23,641 nt of DNA from Candidatus Gastranaerophilales bacterium (GCA_910587175.1 CAJULH010000032.1:1-23641); one strand, 5' to 3'; positions 7,506 through 16,385 are shown, numbered from the stretch's first letter. Program-made: numbers and translations. The notes: generated by a model not told the origin, from the letters alone.

Positions 7506-7596
7506 ATCTTTATCCTAATTTTTCTTTGTTTTGGGTAATGTTACTCTGAACTTGTATTGTTAAACCCGGTTTATGAGGTTTTATTACGGCAAAATT

Positions 7597-9240
7597 CTAG
7601 CACACGTGCTGGATTCCAAGCCTTTCTGCAACGTTTTTGTCTACAGTGATTAAAGCATCCGACCTTCCGACAGGCAGGCTGGAGTTTCCTATCGGTGCCA
7701 TAAGCTTTTTCAGTTCTGTGTGGGTTGCAAGGAAATAGTTTACAATATTTTGTGCAACCTTATCCACATCAAGCCTTTTCATTAAGATTGGGTGTTGTGT
7801 TGTAAGTCCTGCAGGGCAAAGACCGGTGTTGCATGCGTTGCATTTACCCCAGTCGTTTCCAAGACATCCTGCAATTTGCAGCATTAAACGTCCTGTGAAT
7901 ACGCCGTTTGCGCCAAGACATATCATCTTAAATGCGTCTGCTGCAAGGTTTCCGCTCATACCTAAGCCTCCTGCTGCCCAGAGAGGAATCTGTCCCTGCT
8001 TTCCCTGGTGTACTGCGGCATTGTAGCAGTCGCGAAGACGGGAAACTATTGGATGTCCTGTATGGTCAAGTGATGTTTCATGTGCAGCCCCTGTGCCGCC
8101 TGCAATGCCGTCTAAAAAGAAGCCGCCAACGATGTCATACGGGTCTCTTAGCAGGTTGTTATACACTGAAACGCTTGTCACAGAAGCGGCAACCTTAATT
8201 GCCACAGGCACTCTGAATTTAAATGCTGCATTCATTGAAAGAAACATCTTTTGAACTGATTCTTCAATAGAATATAAGCCCTGATGGTTTGGCGGAGACA
8301 ACAGGTCTGATTTTGGCACCCCTCTTATTTCCTGAATGTGTTTTTCAACTTTTTTAGATAGCAAAAGACCGCCATCACCCGGTTTTGCACCCTGTCCAAT
8401 CTTTATCAATATACCTGCCGGGTCTTCTACCATATCGGGCATTGAATTTATAATCCTGTTCCAGCCAAAATGTCCGGAAGCAATCTGCAGAATCATATAT
8501 TTCAGATATTTTGACTTCAAAAGCTTTTCCGGAACGCCGCCTTCTCCTGTACACATACGGATTGGAAGGTTATGAACTTCATTGAGGTAGGCTACAGCTA
8601 TACAAATTGCCTCCCAAAGCCTTGGAGATAAAGCACCGATTGACATATCGCCTACAATAATCGGGTAAATCCAACGTGTGGAAGGGATTTTCCTGTCTAT
8701 CTTTAAATTTCCCGATTCATCAACGCTGAACGGCAGATTTTCAGGCGGAAGCACGCGTCCGAAAGGTGCAAGCAGTTCAAAAGTATGACGCAGAGCATCT
8801 AATGACGGGTCTGTCATCTGGGAAATTCTTCCGATTTTGATTTTATCAAGAGTTCTGCCTTCGGTGTGCAGGTTTGTTCTGCCGCCTCTTTTTGGGGATT
8901 CTGCATTTAAAGCCCTGTATTTTACATTTACTCTGTTTTTGTCGTTAAATACAGGTTTTATGGCTTCATTGGGACAGACCTTTGCACAAAGTTCACATCC
9001 CACACAGTTTTTAGAGTTTGTCACAATCTGTTTTATAACAGGAACGGTGGTTTCAGATACTTCAGGTGTCGGGCAGTCTCCTTTTGAGACCACTTTTCTT
9101 CTTTTTTGGACATCAGCCTTAATTGCTCCCATTGTGCATACTGCAAGGCATTTGCCGCAAAGAGTGCATTTTTCCTGGTTATGCTCAATCTGCCATTTTA
9201 AATCAGACTTTGAAATGCCTGTTATATCTATTGTTTCCAT
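7597..9240 (-). CDS. glutamate synthase FMN (synthase) subunit with N-terminal ferredoxin domain
   Basis: This 547-residue protein is the catalytic core in which 2-oxoglutarate and ammonia are converted to glutamate on FMN. Two ferredoxin-like cysteine groups come first (CTLCGKCLAVC near 25-35 and CVGCELCAKVCP near 78-89). The (beta/alpha)8 FMN domain follows, with RISQMTDPSLDALRHTFELL, MCTGEGGVPEKLLKSKYLKY, KIGQGAKPGDGG, FLDGIAGGTGAAHETSLDH and WAAGGLGMSGNLAADAFKM. The cluster motif CNACNTGLCPAGL lies near 470-485. The large N-terminal and central domains of bacterial GltB are absent, as in the archaeal and Thermotoga-type split enzymes. A Shine-Dalgarno AAGGA lies 7-8 bases before the ATG at 9240, inside the end of the upstream glutaminase gene, which it overlaps by 13 bases. 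Electrons probably come through the downstream GltD-like fusion or a ferredoxin. Confidence 0.93.
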   Translation of the reverse strand: METIDITGISKSDLKWQIEHNQEKCTLCGKCLAVCTMGAIKADVQKRRKVVSKGDCPTPEVSETTVPVIKQIVTNSKNCVGCELCAKVCPNEAIKPVFNDKNRVNVKYRALNAESPKRGGRTNLHTEGRTLDKIKIGRISQMTDPSLDALRHTFELLAPFGRVLPPENLPFSVDESGNLKIDRKIPSTRWIYPIIVGDMSIGALSPRLWEAICIAVAYLNEVHNLPIRMCTGEGGVPEKLLKSKYLKYMILQIASGHFGWNRIINSMPDMVEDPAGILIKIGQGAKPGDGGLLLSKKVEKHIQEIRGVPKSDLLSPPNHQGLYSIEESVQKMFLSMNAAFKFRVPVAIKVAASVTSVSVYNNLLRDPYDIVGGFFLDGIAGGTGAAHETSLDHTGHPIVSRLRDCYNAAVHQGKQGQIPLWAAGGLGMSGNLAADAFKMICLGANGVFTGRLMLQIAGCLGNDWGKCNACNTGLCPAGLTTQHPILMKRLDVDKVAQNIVNYFLATHTELKKLMAPIGNSSLPVGRSDALITVDKNVAERLGIQHVC

Positions 9241-10337
9241 CTTTCAATCCTTAAATTGTTATCAACAATAACGGTTTCTCTTTCATTCGGGTAGATGTCC
9301 AAAGAGGTGTCTCTGTTTGGTAAAACTTCATTTATGCCGCAAACTTCGCTTGTAATAATCACGGTTTTGTCATCTCTTCCAATAACAACGGGGCGAAGCT
9401 TTTTGGAATCACAGGTAACAAGCATTGTGCCGTCCGGAACAACGCCTATGATTGTATTTGGACCGTTTATTTCTAAATGTGCAAGGGAGGCTTTTATTCT
9501 GAGCAAAATTTCTTTGTCATCCCTTTTTAAAATTTCTTCGTATTCAAGAGGTGTAATTACGTGTTTAAAGTATTTCAACGGCCATTTTAAAATTTTATTC
9601 ACATAATGCAAAGTGTATAAAAAGCACTGGGAATCAGATTCAAAGCCTATATATCCCTTAAAAAGATTTTTCTGGAAAAGCTTATTTTTCTCATAGAATG
9701 TATTTTCGCCGTTTGCAAGTACCGTATAACCTTGTAAAAAGAAGGGATGAGCGGCATAGCGGACAATGTCGTAGTTTGTATTTTGACGGCATTGAACGGT
9801 TATAATTTTTGAAACAAAATCGTCATTTGGCTTATCCAGATTGAAATATGTGCCTATGTCTTTCGGGTTTCCTATTTCCTTTAGCATTAAAGTATCAGGC
9901 CAAAAAGAGTAAACATAGCCGTTATCATTGTCTTCCAGGGCTTCTCTGAGCTTCAGCCTTGTTTCCAATAAAAGCTCTTCTTTTTCCTCTTTTGTAGCAT
10001 ATTTGTACATTTTCGGGTAATTAAACACCTCAAAAACGTAGTTTGGCATAGGACAGATATTCAGATTTTTTGCGGTTTTGTTAATATCCGGTGTCCATTG
10101 CATAAGCCTTACAAAGCCAGCCTGGTGCAGTATGTCTTCTGCTATTCTGATTCCTAAATCCGTACATGCCATAGAAAGTATGGGTAAATCCTTGTAGGGC
10201 TCAAATATTCCGCCCAAATCCTGCATAACAAAGGCAAAGCCGGAATTATCGTGTCCTTTTTGCTGGGAGCGCATCAGCTCAAGGGTTTTAGCCGGATGGA
10301 AATATTCGCTTGATTTAATTGCCCCGATACGGCACAT
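9228..10337 (-). CDS. glutamate synthase glutaminase subunit (class II glutamine amidotransferase)
   Basis: A 369-residue stand-alone class II (Ntn) amidotransferase that hydrolyses glutamine and passes ammonia to the FMN subunit. After removal of Met1 the catalytic cysteine is Cys2 (MCRIGAIKSS). GHDNSGFAF (28-36) and the segment around 186-212 (NTNYDIVRYAAHPF, then LANGENT) correspond to the R..AHPF....NGE region of GltB that binds glutamine and forms the oxyanion hole. The usual histidine before NGE is alanine here. ESDSQ near 233-237 matches the GSDS segment of GltB. The C-terminal part has IGVVPDGTMLVTCDSKKLRPVVIG, typical of these subunits. It is the first gene of the three-gene operon. 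GAGG lies 8 bases before the ATG. The order glutaminase - FMN subunit - GXGXG/GltD fits one complex encoded together. Confidence 0.9.
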   Translation of the reverse strand: MCRIGAIKSSEYFHPAKTLELMRSQQKGHDNSGFAFVMQDLGGIFEPYKDLPILSMACTDLGIRIAEDILHQAGFVRLMQWTPDINKTAKNLNICPMPNYVFEVFNYPKMYKYATKEEKEELLLETRLKLREALEDNDNGYVYSFWPDTLMLKEIGNPKDIGTYFNLDKPNDDFVSKIITVQCRQNTNYDIVRYAAHPFFLQGYTVLANGENTFYEKNKLFQKNLFKGYIGFESDSQCFLYTLHYVNKILKWPLKYFKHVITPLEYEEILKRDDKEILLRIKASLAHLEINGPNTIIGVVPDGTMLVTCDSKKLRPVVIGRDDKTVIITSEVCGINEVLPNRDTSLDIYPNERETVIVDNNLRIERWKQ

Positions 10338-10383
10338 ATATTTACCTCACTCGTTGATTCAAAAACTTGCGCCAATAAAAGAA

Positions 10384-10391
10384 GTGCGCAC
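10384..10391. promoter_or_regulatory. GTGCGCAC palindrome in the divergent intergenic region
   Basis: A perfect 8-base palindrome lies between the divergent glutamate synthase and SpoIID operons, with another GCGC 16 bases to its left (near 10370). It is GC-rich in an AT-rich gap and could be an operator. No known regulator site is matched, and no NtcA-type GTA-N8-TAC was found. Confidence 0.2.
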
Positions 10392-10433
10392 AAAATAATC
10401 TACCATAAAAATTATTTGTAGTAAAATTGATTT

Positions 10434-12386
10434 ATGAAATTTTTGTGGAATTTATTATTATTTGCGGCGTTTATTTTATGTGCTCCTGTATGCCTTGGGG
10501 CACAGGATATTCAGGGCGAAAAAGATATTATAAGGGTAGGGCTTTCAAACTCCTCATTTTCAACGTTTGAATTTTCTGAAATTACCCTTGTTACAAGTGA
10601 TATAAGCTCCTTGTCGGATATGTCAAACGGGGCGCAAATTAAGGATATACCAAAAAATACAGAGATTTTAGCCAGAATGGAAAAAAGCGAATTTTTTATC
10701 TCTTTTAATGGTAAAGAGGTAGTAAAAAACGCCAAAGGACCTGTTCTTATTGTGTCTAACGGTAAATTAGGGGTAAAAAACCTGAACAGGAAAGGAAATC
10801 CGGCTTATTACAGAGGAATGATTGAGCTTAAAACCGCATATCCTGAAAGCAAGGGAAAATTTAATATAATCAATGTTTTAGACCTTCAAAGCTACTTAAA
10901 AGGTGTAGTGCCAAACGAAATGCCGGTGTCATTTGGCTTAAATGCCCTGAAAGCGCAAGCTGTAGCTGCAAGAAATTATGCCAACCGTCCGCAGAATGTG
11001 TATAAAAACTATGATATTTGCGATTCTACCGCCTGCCAGGTTTATTATGGTGCAAACAGTGAAAACCCCGTTTCTGACAGGGCTGTAGATGAAACCAGGG
11101 GAATTTTTGCTCTTTATAATAAAGAGCCTGTGCTGGCGCTGTATTCATCTACAGGAGGGGGCATAACCGAAGACTATGAGTGCGTTTACGGCTCCGGATA
11201 CAGCAGGTATAATTCAAAACCCTTCTTGAAATCAGTGAAAGACAATAATAGCTTGAAAATTCCAAAAACCGAAGAAGAGCTGAAAGAATTTTATACAAAA
11301 AATGTACCATCTTTTGATTTAAAATCTCCAAAACACAGATGGATAGTGAATTTTGGTAGGTTTGAACTTGAAGAAATTTTAACCCGGACACTAAAGGAAC
11401 AATCTGCTAAAAGCCTTGTATATCCTGCATTTGGGGAAAATGATGAAGTTTGGGACTTGGAAGATATCAGAGTTACAAAAAGGGGAGAATCAGGAAAGGC
11501 TCTGGAGGTTGAAATCCGCTCTATGGGCGGAACCTGGCGGGTTAAAAAAGAACTTGGAATTCGACGTGTATTTAAAAAAGGCAAATCAATTTTGTGGTCA
11601 GGGAATTTTGTGGTTGAAAAAAATATGCCCGAAATCCCTGAAGAGAAAAACTCTGAAACCCCCGAAAATACGTTGATGAACGAGAAAAAGTCTCCAACGG
11701 AGGGAATTTTAGAGGGCAAGTCTTCTTCCGATAACGCTTCCGGCGCTATTTTCACGTTTTTAAAACCTGAAAATAAAGAGCCTGTCTCAATAAGCGGCGA
11801 AGTTAAAACTGTTGACGGGAAAAAGATGGTATATAAAAACAGGCTTGGAATTTCTCTACCGGAGAGTTTTACGTTTTATGGAGCCGGATTTGGGCATGGA
11901 GTGGGGATGAGCCAATACGGAGCAGGCTATTTATCCTCTCAGGGTGTGGGTTACGACAGTATTTTGAAACACTATTATACCGGAATTACGCTTGGCACAA
12001 TGCCTAAAGGGGTAGCGTACAACAACTATAATCAAAATTATGTGCAAACTATATATGTTGACAATATAGATTCAACAACGGCGGGCACTTTACCAAATAA
12101 TATAAATGAAAACCCTCTTAAAGAGGAGATTTTAACCCTTTATAACGCTTCAAAAGCCTCTGCAAAGTATATTTTAAATATTGATAACTCTAAAAACCTT
12201 TCAGAGATTGAATTCTACATAAATGAAACCCGCTTTGCCCCTCCTATAAAAGGGTATTGCGGCAAAATTTTAAAAACAGACATAACAAAATATTTGAAAA
12301 AAGGAAAAAACACAATTACATTTATGCCTTTAAGCGAGGCAGATAAAGAAAAAACATCATCCTTTTGGGTGGAAATAGAGAAATAG
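10434..12386 (+). CDS. secreted SpoIID/LytB-domain protein (peptidoglycan-acting)
   Basis: A 650-residue exported protein. Residues 1-23 are a signal peptide (MKFLWNLLLFAAFILCAPVC, cleavage near LGA). The SpoIID domain spans about 145-255: LQSYLKGVVPNEMP with the catalytic-type glutamate E162, AQAVAARNYA, CDSTACQVYYG (Cys196, Cys201) and SSTGGGITEDYECVYG. A long insertion rich in E, K and S (about 385-470) precedes the second half, with the hallmark GAGFGHGVGMSQYGAGYL and a HYYTG motif near 480-520. A C-terminal extension of about 115 residues looks beta-rich. SpoIID proteins are lytic transglycosylases acting on stem-peptide-free glycan, and LytB enhances amidases. There is no sign of sporulation genes here. 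The next gene, murJ, starts one base after the stop, so this is an envelope operon. No Shine-Dalgarno precedes the ATG. Confidence 0.9.
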   Translation: MKFLWNLLLFAAFILCAPVCLGAQDIQGEKDIIRVGLSNSSFSTFEFSEITLVTSDISSLSDMSNGAQIKDIPKNTEILARMEKSEFFISFNGKEVVKNAKGPVLIVSNGKLGVKNLNRKGNPAYYRGMIELKTAYPESKGKFNIINVLDLQSYLKGVVPNEMPVSFGLNALKAQAVAARNYANRPQNVYKNYDICDSTACQVYYGANSENPVSDRAVDETRGIFALYNKEPVLALYSSTGGGITEDYECVYGSGYSRYNSKPFLKSVKDNNSLKIPKTEEELKEFYTKNVPSFDLKSPKHRWIVNFGRFELEEILTRTLKEQSAKSLVYPAFGENDEVWDLEDIRVTKRGESGKALEVEIRSMGGTWRVKKELGIRRVFKKGKSILWSGNFVVEKNMPEIPEEKNSETPENTLMNEKKSPTEGILEGKSSSDNASGAIFTFLKPENKEPVSISGEVKTVDGKKMVYKNRLGISLPESFTFYGAGFGHGVGMSQYGAGYLSSQGVGYDSILKHYYTGITLGTMPKGVAYNNYNQNYVQTIYVDNIDSTTAGTLPNNINENPLKEEILTLYNASKASAKYILNIDNSKNLSEIEFYINETRFAPPIKGYCGKILKTDITKYLKKGKNTITFMPLSEADKEKTSSFWVEIEK

Positions 12387-12387
12387 T

Positions 12388-14034
12388 ATGAAAAACAAAA
12401 ATTTGGAATGTCCGAAATGTCCGGATGCCAATAGTTCAACGAATATAGAAACCGATGGGAAAGAAACCGGTGCAGGTCTTTTTAAAGCTGCCTGGTGGAT
12501 AGCTGTAATTATCTTGCTATCTAAAGTTGCCGGTTTTTTAAGGGATATTGTTGTTGCAAATTATTATGGCGCAGGTGTTGTGTCTGATGCGTATTTTTAT
12601 GCTTATCAAATTCCTGCCCTTGTTCTTGTTATTTTAGGCGGGGTTGGAGGTCCTTTTCATAGTGCCACTGTGGCTGTTTTTTCAAAACTTATTACAGATT
12701 TCAAAACAAAGCCGAAGGAAGAAGTTAAAAGACTTTTTAATACCTTTGAAACCTTTACTATGATGCTGTTTGCAGCTGCAGCACTTCTCTGTTTCTTCTT
12801 TCCCGAACAAATTATGCGGGTGATTATAAATGAAGGCTCGCCGGAACTTTTGAAGCTTGCTGCGTATCACTTAAAAATCATGTCTCCGATTGTCTTTATT
12901 GGTTCTGTAATGGGGCTCTATTACGGTATTTTGGTGACATATAAGAAGTTTTTACTGCCAAATATTTCTCCATCAATGCTTTCTTTGGGAATTGTGGCGG
13001 TTTTACTGGTTACAAAAGGGGATAAAACCGGCTATTTGCTTGCTTTAGGTACTACTATAGGCGCTATATTGCAGCTTTTAGTGCAGATGCCGGCTGTTTT
13101 AAAGCTTGGATATGCTTTCAGACCTGCGTTTGACTTTTTTAAGAATAAAAATTTCAATGAAATTTTGGAACTTTTATTCCCGGCATTTTTGAGCTCAACC
13201 ATTGGTCAATTGGGCGTTTATGTAGATATGTTCTTTTCATCGGGCTTAAAAGAGGGAAGCTGGACTGCGTATGGTTTTGCAAACAGAATTTTTCAATTTC
13301 CTGTAGGGATGCTGCTCACGGCGATTTTAGTGCCGCTTTTTCCTCTGTTTTCAAGGCTTGTAGCTAAAAAAGACGAGGAAGGCGTCAGACACTATTTTCA
13401 AAAAGGTGTGGGCACTTTAATATTCGTCGGAACTTACCTGATGACAGTGATTTTTGTTGTCAGAACTGATGCAATCCGCCTGGCGCTTCAAAGAGGGGCA
13501 TTCGATAGTGAAGCAACCCTTGTGGTGTCTGAAATTTTATTCTACATAACATTGTCCATAATTCCATATGTTTTTAGAGACAGTGCTACACGGCTTTTTT
13601 ACTCTTTTAATGATTCAAAAACCCCGTTTTTAATAGCCATAGGCTGTATCGTTTTAAAATTTTTGCTGAATATAATTTTGGTAAAACCCTTTGGCATTAA
13701 TGGCATTGCGCTTTCTACAACGCTTGTAACCCTCTTTAATGCTACCACTTTGGGAATTTTGCTCAGGAAAAAAATCAGAATTGGTTACACGAGACTTTTA
13801 AAAAATGTCTATAAGATACTAATATCAGGTGCTGCGGCGTTTTTAGCAGGATATGCTGCAAGCGGAATATTTGACAGATTTTTTGAGTGGAATTTTATGG
13901 CAGGGGTTGTAAAACTGGTGCTTATCGGGCTTGTAATGCTTGCAGTATACGGGGTTTGTGCCTGGTTTACAAAGATTGAATATCTGGGTGATTTAATTGA
14001 ACGTATCAAAAACCGGGGAAAGGTGGAAGCATAG
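12388..14034 (+). CDS. murJ: lipid II flippase MurJ
   Basis: A 548-residue polytopic membrane protein of the MOP/MATE exporter superfamily that flips lipid II across the inner membrane for peptidoglycan synthesis. The N-terminal signature is clear: LLSKVAGFLRDIVVANYYGA, then VSDAYFYAYQIPALVLVILGG and FHSATVAVFSKL, with the arginine of GFLRD equivalent to a residue needed in MurJ. About 14 hydrophobic segments follow, as in the family, including the conserved region GSWTAYGFANRIFQFPVGML, with ILVPLFPLFSRL after it, and FRDSATRLFYSFNDSKTPF in the second half. The first 30 residues are an atypical hydrophilic extension with CPKCPDAN at 8-15. Only one base separates it from the SpoIID-like gene, and the next gene starts directly after its stop, so the three are co-transcribed. 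Confidence 0.95.
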   Translation: MKNKNLECPKCPDANSSTNIETDGKETGAGLFKAAWWIAVIILLSKVAGFLRDIVVANYYGAGVVSDAYFYAYQIPALVLVILGGVGGPFHSATVAVFSKLITDFKTKPKEEVKRLFNTFETFTMMLFAAAALLCFFFPEQIMRVIINEGSPELLKLAAYHLKIMSPIVFIGSVMGLYYGILVTYKKFLLPNISPSMLSLGIVAVLLVTKGDKTGYLLALGTTIGAILQLLVQMPAVLKLGYAFRPAFDFFKNKNFNEILELLFPAFLSSTIGQLGVYVDMFFSSGLKEGSWTAYGFANRIFQFPVGMLLTAILVPLFPLFSRLVAKKDEEGVRHYFQKGVGTLIFVGTYLMTVIFVVRTDAIRLALQRGAFDSEATLVVSEILFYITLSIIPYVFRDSATRLFYSFNDSKTPFLIAIGCIVLKFLLNIILVKPFGINGIALSTTLVTLFNATTLGILLRKKIRIGYTRLLKNVYKILISGAAAFLAGYAASGIFDRFFEWNFMAGVVKLVLIGLVMLAVYGVCAWFTKIEYLGDLIERIKNRGKVEA

Positions 14035-14631
14035 GTGTTTTCAGAAGAGTTTCCTGGCGGGCTAACAAAACTAATCCTGAATGAAGGCGATATTTTAGGC
14101 TTTGAGACTGATACCGTCTGGGGTTTGGGGTGTTTGCCAAATGACAGAAAAGCTGTGGATAAAATTTATGAAATAAAGGGCAGAGACCGCTCCAAGCCTT
14201 TAATATTGATGGGAAATAATCTGAAAAACCTTCTACCATATGTGGTTTCAGTGCCTGATTATGCCGAAAGGCTTATTGACAAATATTTTCCCGGTGCACT
14301 TACTTTAATATTTGAAAAATCCAATCTTGCTCCGGATTTTATTACTGCCGGCAAAAATACTGTAGGGATAAGGATTCCGGCTCATAGCGGCTTTCAAGAA
14401 CTATGCAGTAAAATTCCGGGCGGGGTGCTTGCTACAACCTCTTTAAACCATTCAAACGAGCCTCCTGTGGGGGATTATAATGAAGCTGTGCGTGAGTTCG
14501 GGGTAGAATTTGGCGGGGCGGTAAATATTATAAAGCCTGAAAAAACTTGTCTTTCAGGTGTTTCGTCCACGGTTGTACTTTGCACCGGGGAAGAACCTGT
14601 TATTTTAAGGCAGGGAAGTGTTAAAATATAG
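14035..14631 (+). CDS. tsaC: L-threonylcarbamoyladenylate synthase (TsaC/Sua5/YrdC family), GTG start
   Basis: This cytoplasmic enzyme makes threonylcarbamoyl-AMP from threonine, bicarbonate and ATP. It is the first step of the t6A37 modification of ANN-decoding tRNAs. At 198 residues it is the single-domain short form, lacking the extra Sua5 domain. Key segments are FETDTVWGLGC (23-33), the KxR..K/S motif KGRDRSKPL (48-56), FPGALTLIFEK, VGIRIPAHSG, ATTSLNHSNEPP and LSGVSSTVV. GTG at 14035 follows the murJ stop with no gap. A GGTGG Shine-Dalgarno lies 10 bases upstream inside murJ, and no ATG occurs in the next conserved region, so translational coupling to murJ is likely. Confidence 0.93.
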   Translation: MFSEEFPGGLTKLILNEGDILGFETDTVWGLGCLPNDRKAVDKIYEIKGRDRSKPLILMGNNLKNLLPYVVSVPDYAERLIDKYFPGALTLIFEKSNLAPDFITAGKNTVGIRIPAHSGFQELCSKIPGGVLATTSLNHSNEPPVGDYNEAVREFGVEFGGAVNIIKPEKTCLSGVSSTVVLCTGEEPVILRQGSVKI

Positions 14632-14931
14632 CTGAAACCCTGTTTCATTCAATAAACATGATAAAATCTTTGTTGCAATTTTATATGGTATCGATTTTGT
14701 TCACTCCGAAGATTTAAAAGCAAAGACAGTGAATTTTTCGGGACGTGTAACGTCATTTGCGAACAGATTGATGAAACATGTGAGCCAGCAATAATTCAAG
14801 ATATGGTTGCCTGCGCGCATCAATATAAAACAAGAGGCGGTGTGCTTTGCAAAGCGTTTTTATTTTAAATCTTCTGCACTTCAAAATCGTGTCTGAAATT
14901 GTTAATTATACCGAGACTTTTTCCCAAAGAT
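14632..14931. other. intergenic stretch with a possibly decayed coding remnant
   Basis: This 300-base gap lies between convergent tsaC and enolase. Two overlapping open frames on the plus strand look coding but lack proper starts. One at about 14645-14794 reads KIFVAILYGIDFVHSEDLKA and on. The other, open to 14868, contains CNVICEQIDETCEPAIIQDM. Together they could be one small gene broken by a frameshift. I recognise neither. No convincing terminator is seen for either flanking gene. Confidence 0.3.
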
Positions 14932-16287
14932 TTAAAACAAACCTTGCCCGCAGCCGCCATCGCAGGATTTGCAGGAGCATTCGCCATAGTTTATTTTTTG
15001 TCCCTTGAATGCCTTTAGACCTAAATATCTTGCGGCAGAGCCCAGTGTTTCTTCAATTCTAATCAGCCTGTTATATTTTGCAATCCTTTCAGAACGGCTC
15101 ATAGAACCTGTTTTTATTTGTCCGGAGTTTGTGCCAACTGCTAAATCCGCAATGAAAGTGTCTTCAGTTTCGCCGGACCTGTGGGAGACAATTGTTGAAT
15201 AACCTGCTTCTTTAGCTGTATTTATGGCATCAAGGGTTTCAGATAGTGTTCCGATTTGGTTTGGTTTGATTAGTATTGAATTTGCAATACCTCTTTGAAT
15301 TCCTTTGCTTAAAAGATAAACATTTGTGACAAATAAATCGTCGCCAACAAGCTGACACCCGTCATATGATTTTTTGGAAAGCCTTTCTGTAAGCATTTTC
15401 CAGCCCTCATAATCATTTTCTGCCATACCGTCTTCAATTGAAATGACGGGGTATTTTTCAACTATCGCAGATAAAAAATCAACCATTTCAGCCCTTGAAA
15501 GTGTTTTGTTTTCACCCTTAAGAAAGTATTTTCTGTCTTCATAAAATTCGCTTGATGCCACATCGAGGCATATTTTAACGCATTCTGTTGAATAGCCTGC
15601 TTTTTTGATTGCTTCTAAAATTATATCCAGAGCTTCTGCATTTGAATTTAAATTTGGCGCAAAACCGCCTTCGTCACCCACGGATGTGACATAGCCTTTT
15701 TCATTCAAAATATTTTTTAAATTATGAAAAATTTCAGAGCCTATCCTCACTGCTTCCTGAAAATTTACAGCCCCGACAGGTGCTATCATAAATTCCTGAA
15801 AATCTATGTTATTATCTGCGTGTGCGCCCCCATTTATAATATTCATCATAGGAACCGGCAGCGTTGTTGCATTTATGCCGCCAATGTATTGAAAAAGCGG
15901 TATATTAAGTGCAACAGATGATGCTTTTGCAACAGCCAAAGATACTGAAAGTATTGCATTTGCGCCCAGTTTTGATTTATTTTCCGTACCATCCAGGCTT
16001 ATTAAAAGGTTGTCGATTTCTTTTTGGTTAAAGGCGTATTCGCCCGTAAGCTCCGGTGCTATTATGGAATTTACATTATCAACAGCCTGCAATACGCTTT
16101 TTCCCATATACATTGATTTTTCATTATCCCGAAGCTCAAGTGCTTCGTTTATTCCTGTAGATGCACCCGAGGGCACGGCAGCACGACCTATGGCTCCGCA
16201 GGATAATTTTACATCTGTTTCAATAGTGGGATTTCCTCTGGAATCTATTATCTGTCTTGCTTTTATATCTTCAATGTATCCGGGCAT
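14932..16287 (-). CDS. eno: enolase with cysteine-rich C-terminal tail
   Basis: Enolase (phosphopyruvate hydratase) interconverts 2-phosphoglycerate and phosphoenolpyruvate in glycolysis and needs Mg2+. All the hallmarks are present: IIDSRGNPTIETDV, VPSGASTGINEALELRD, NGGAHADNNIDFQEFMI, SVGDEGGFAPN, SIEDGMAENDYEGW, LVGDDLFVTN, the catalytic-lysine segment SILIKPNQIGTLSET, and SHRSGETEDTFIADLAVG. The length of 451 exceeds the usual 425-435 because of a tail at about 433-451. It contains cysteines 437, 439, 442 and 446 in the pattern C-x-C-x2-C-x3-C, rich in glycine and ending GQGLF. This tail is not part of the standard fold and could bind metal. A Shine-Dalgarno AAAGG lies about 8 bases before the ATG at 16287. 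The gene is monocistronic. Confidence 0.97.
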   Translation of the reverse strand: MPGYIEDIKARQIIDSRGNPTIETDVKLSCGAIGRAAVPSGASTGINEALELRDNEKSMYMGKSVLQAVDNVNSIIAPELTGEYAFNQKEIDNLLISLDGTENKSKLGANAILSVSLAVAKASSVALNIPLFQYIGGINATTLPVPMMNIINGGAHADNNIDFQEFMIAPVGAVNFQEAVRIGSEIFHNLKNILNEKGYVTSVGDEGGFAPNLNSNAEALDIILEAIKKAGYSTECVKICLDVASSEFYEDRKYFLKGENKTLSRAEMVDFLSAIVEKYPVISIEDGMAENDYEGWKMLTERLSKKSYDGCQLVGDDLFVTNVYLLSKGIQRGIANSILIKPNQIGTLSETLDAINTAKEAGYSTIVSHRSGETEDTFIADLAVGTNSGQIKTGSMSRSERIAKYNRLIRIEETLGSAARYLGLKAFKGQKINYGECSCKSCDGGCGQGLF

Positions 16288-16385
16288 TTTTAAAACCTTT
16301 CTTTTAAATATTCTTATGACTCATACGAAATTATACAGGCTAGCTGGGATTAGACAATAAGCAAGGAGGGTAACTTTTTAAGGGA

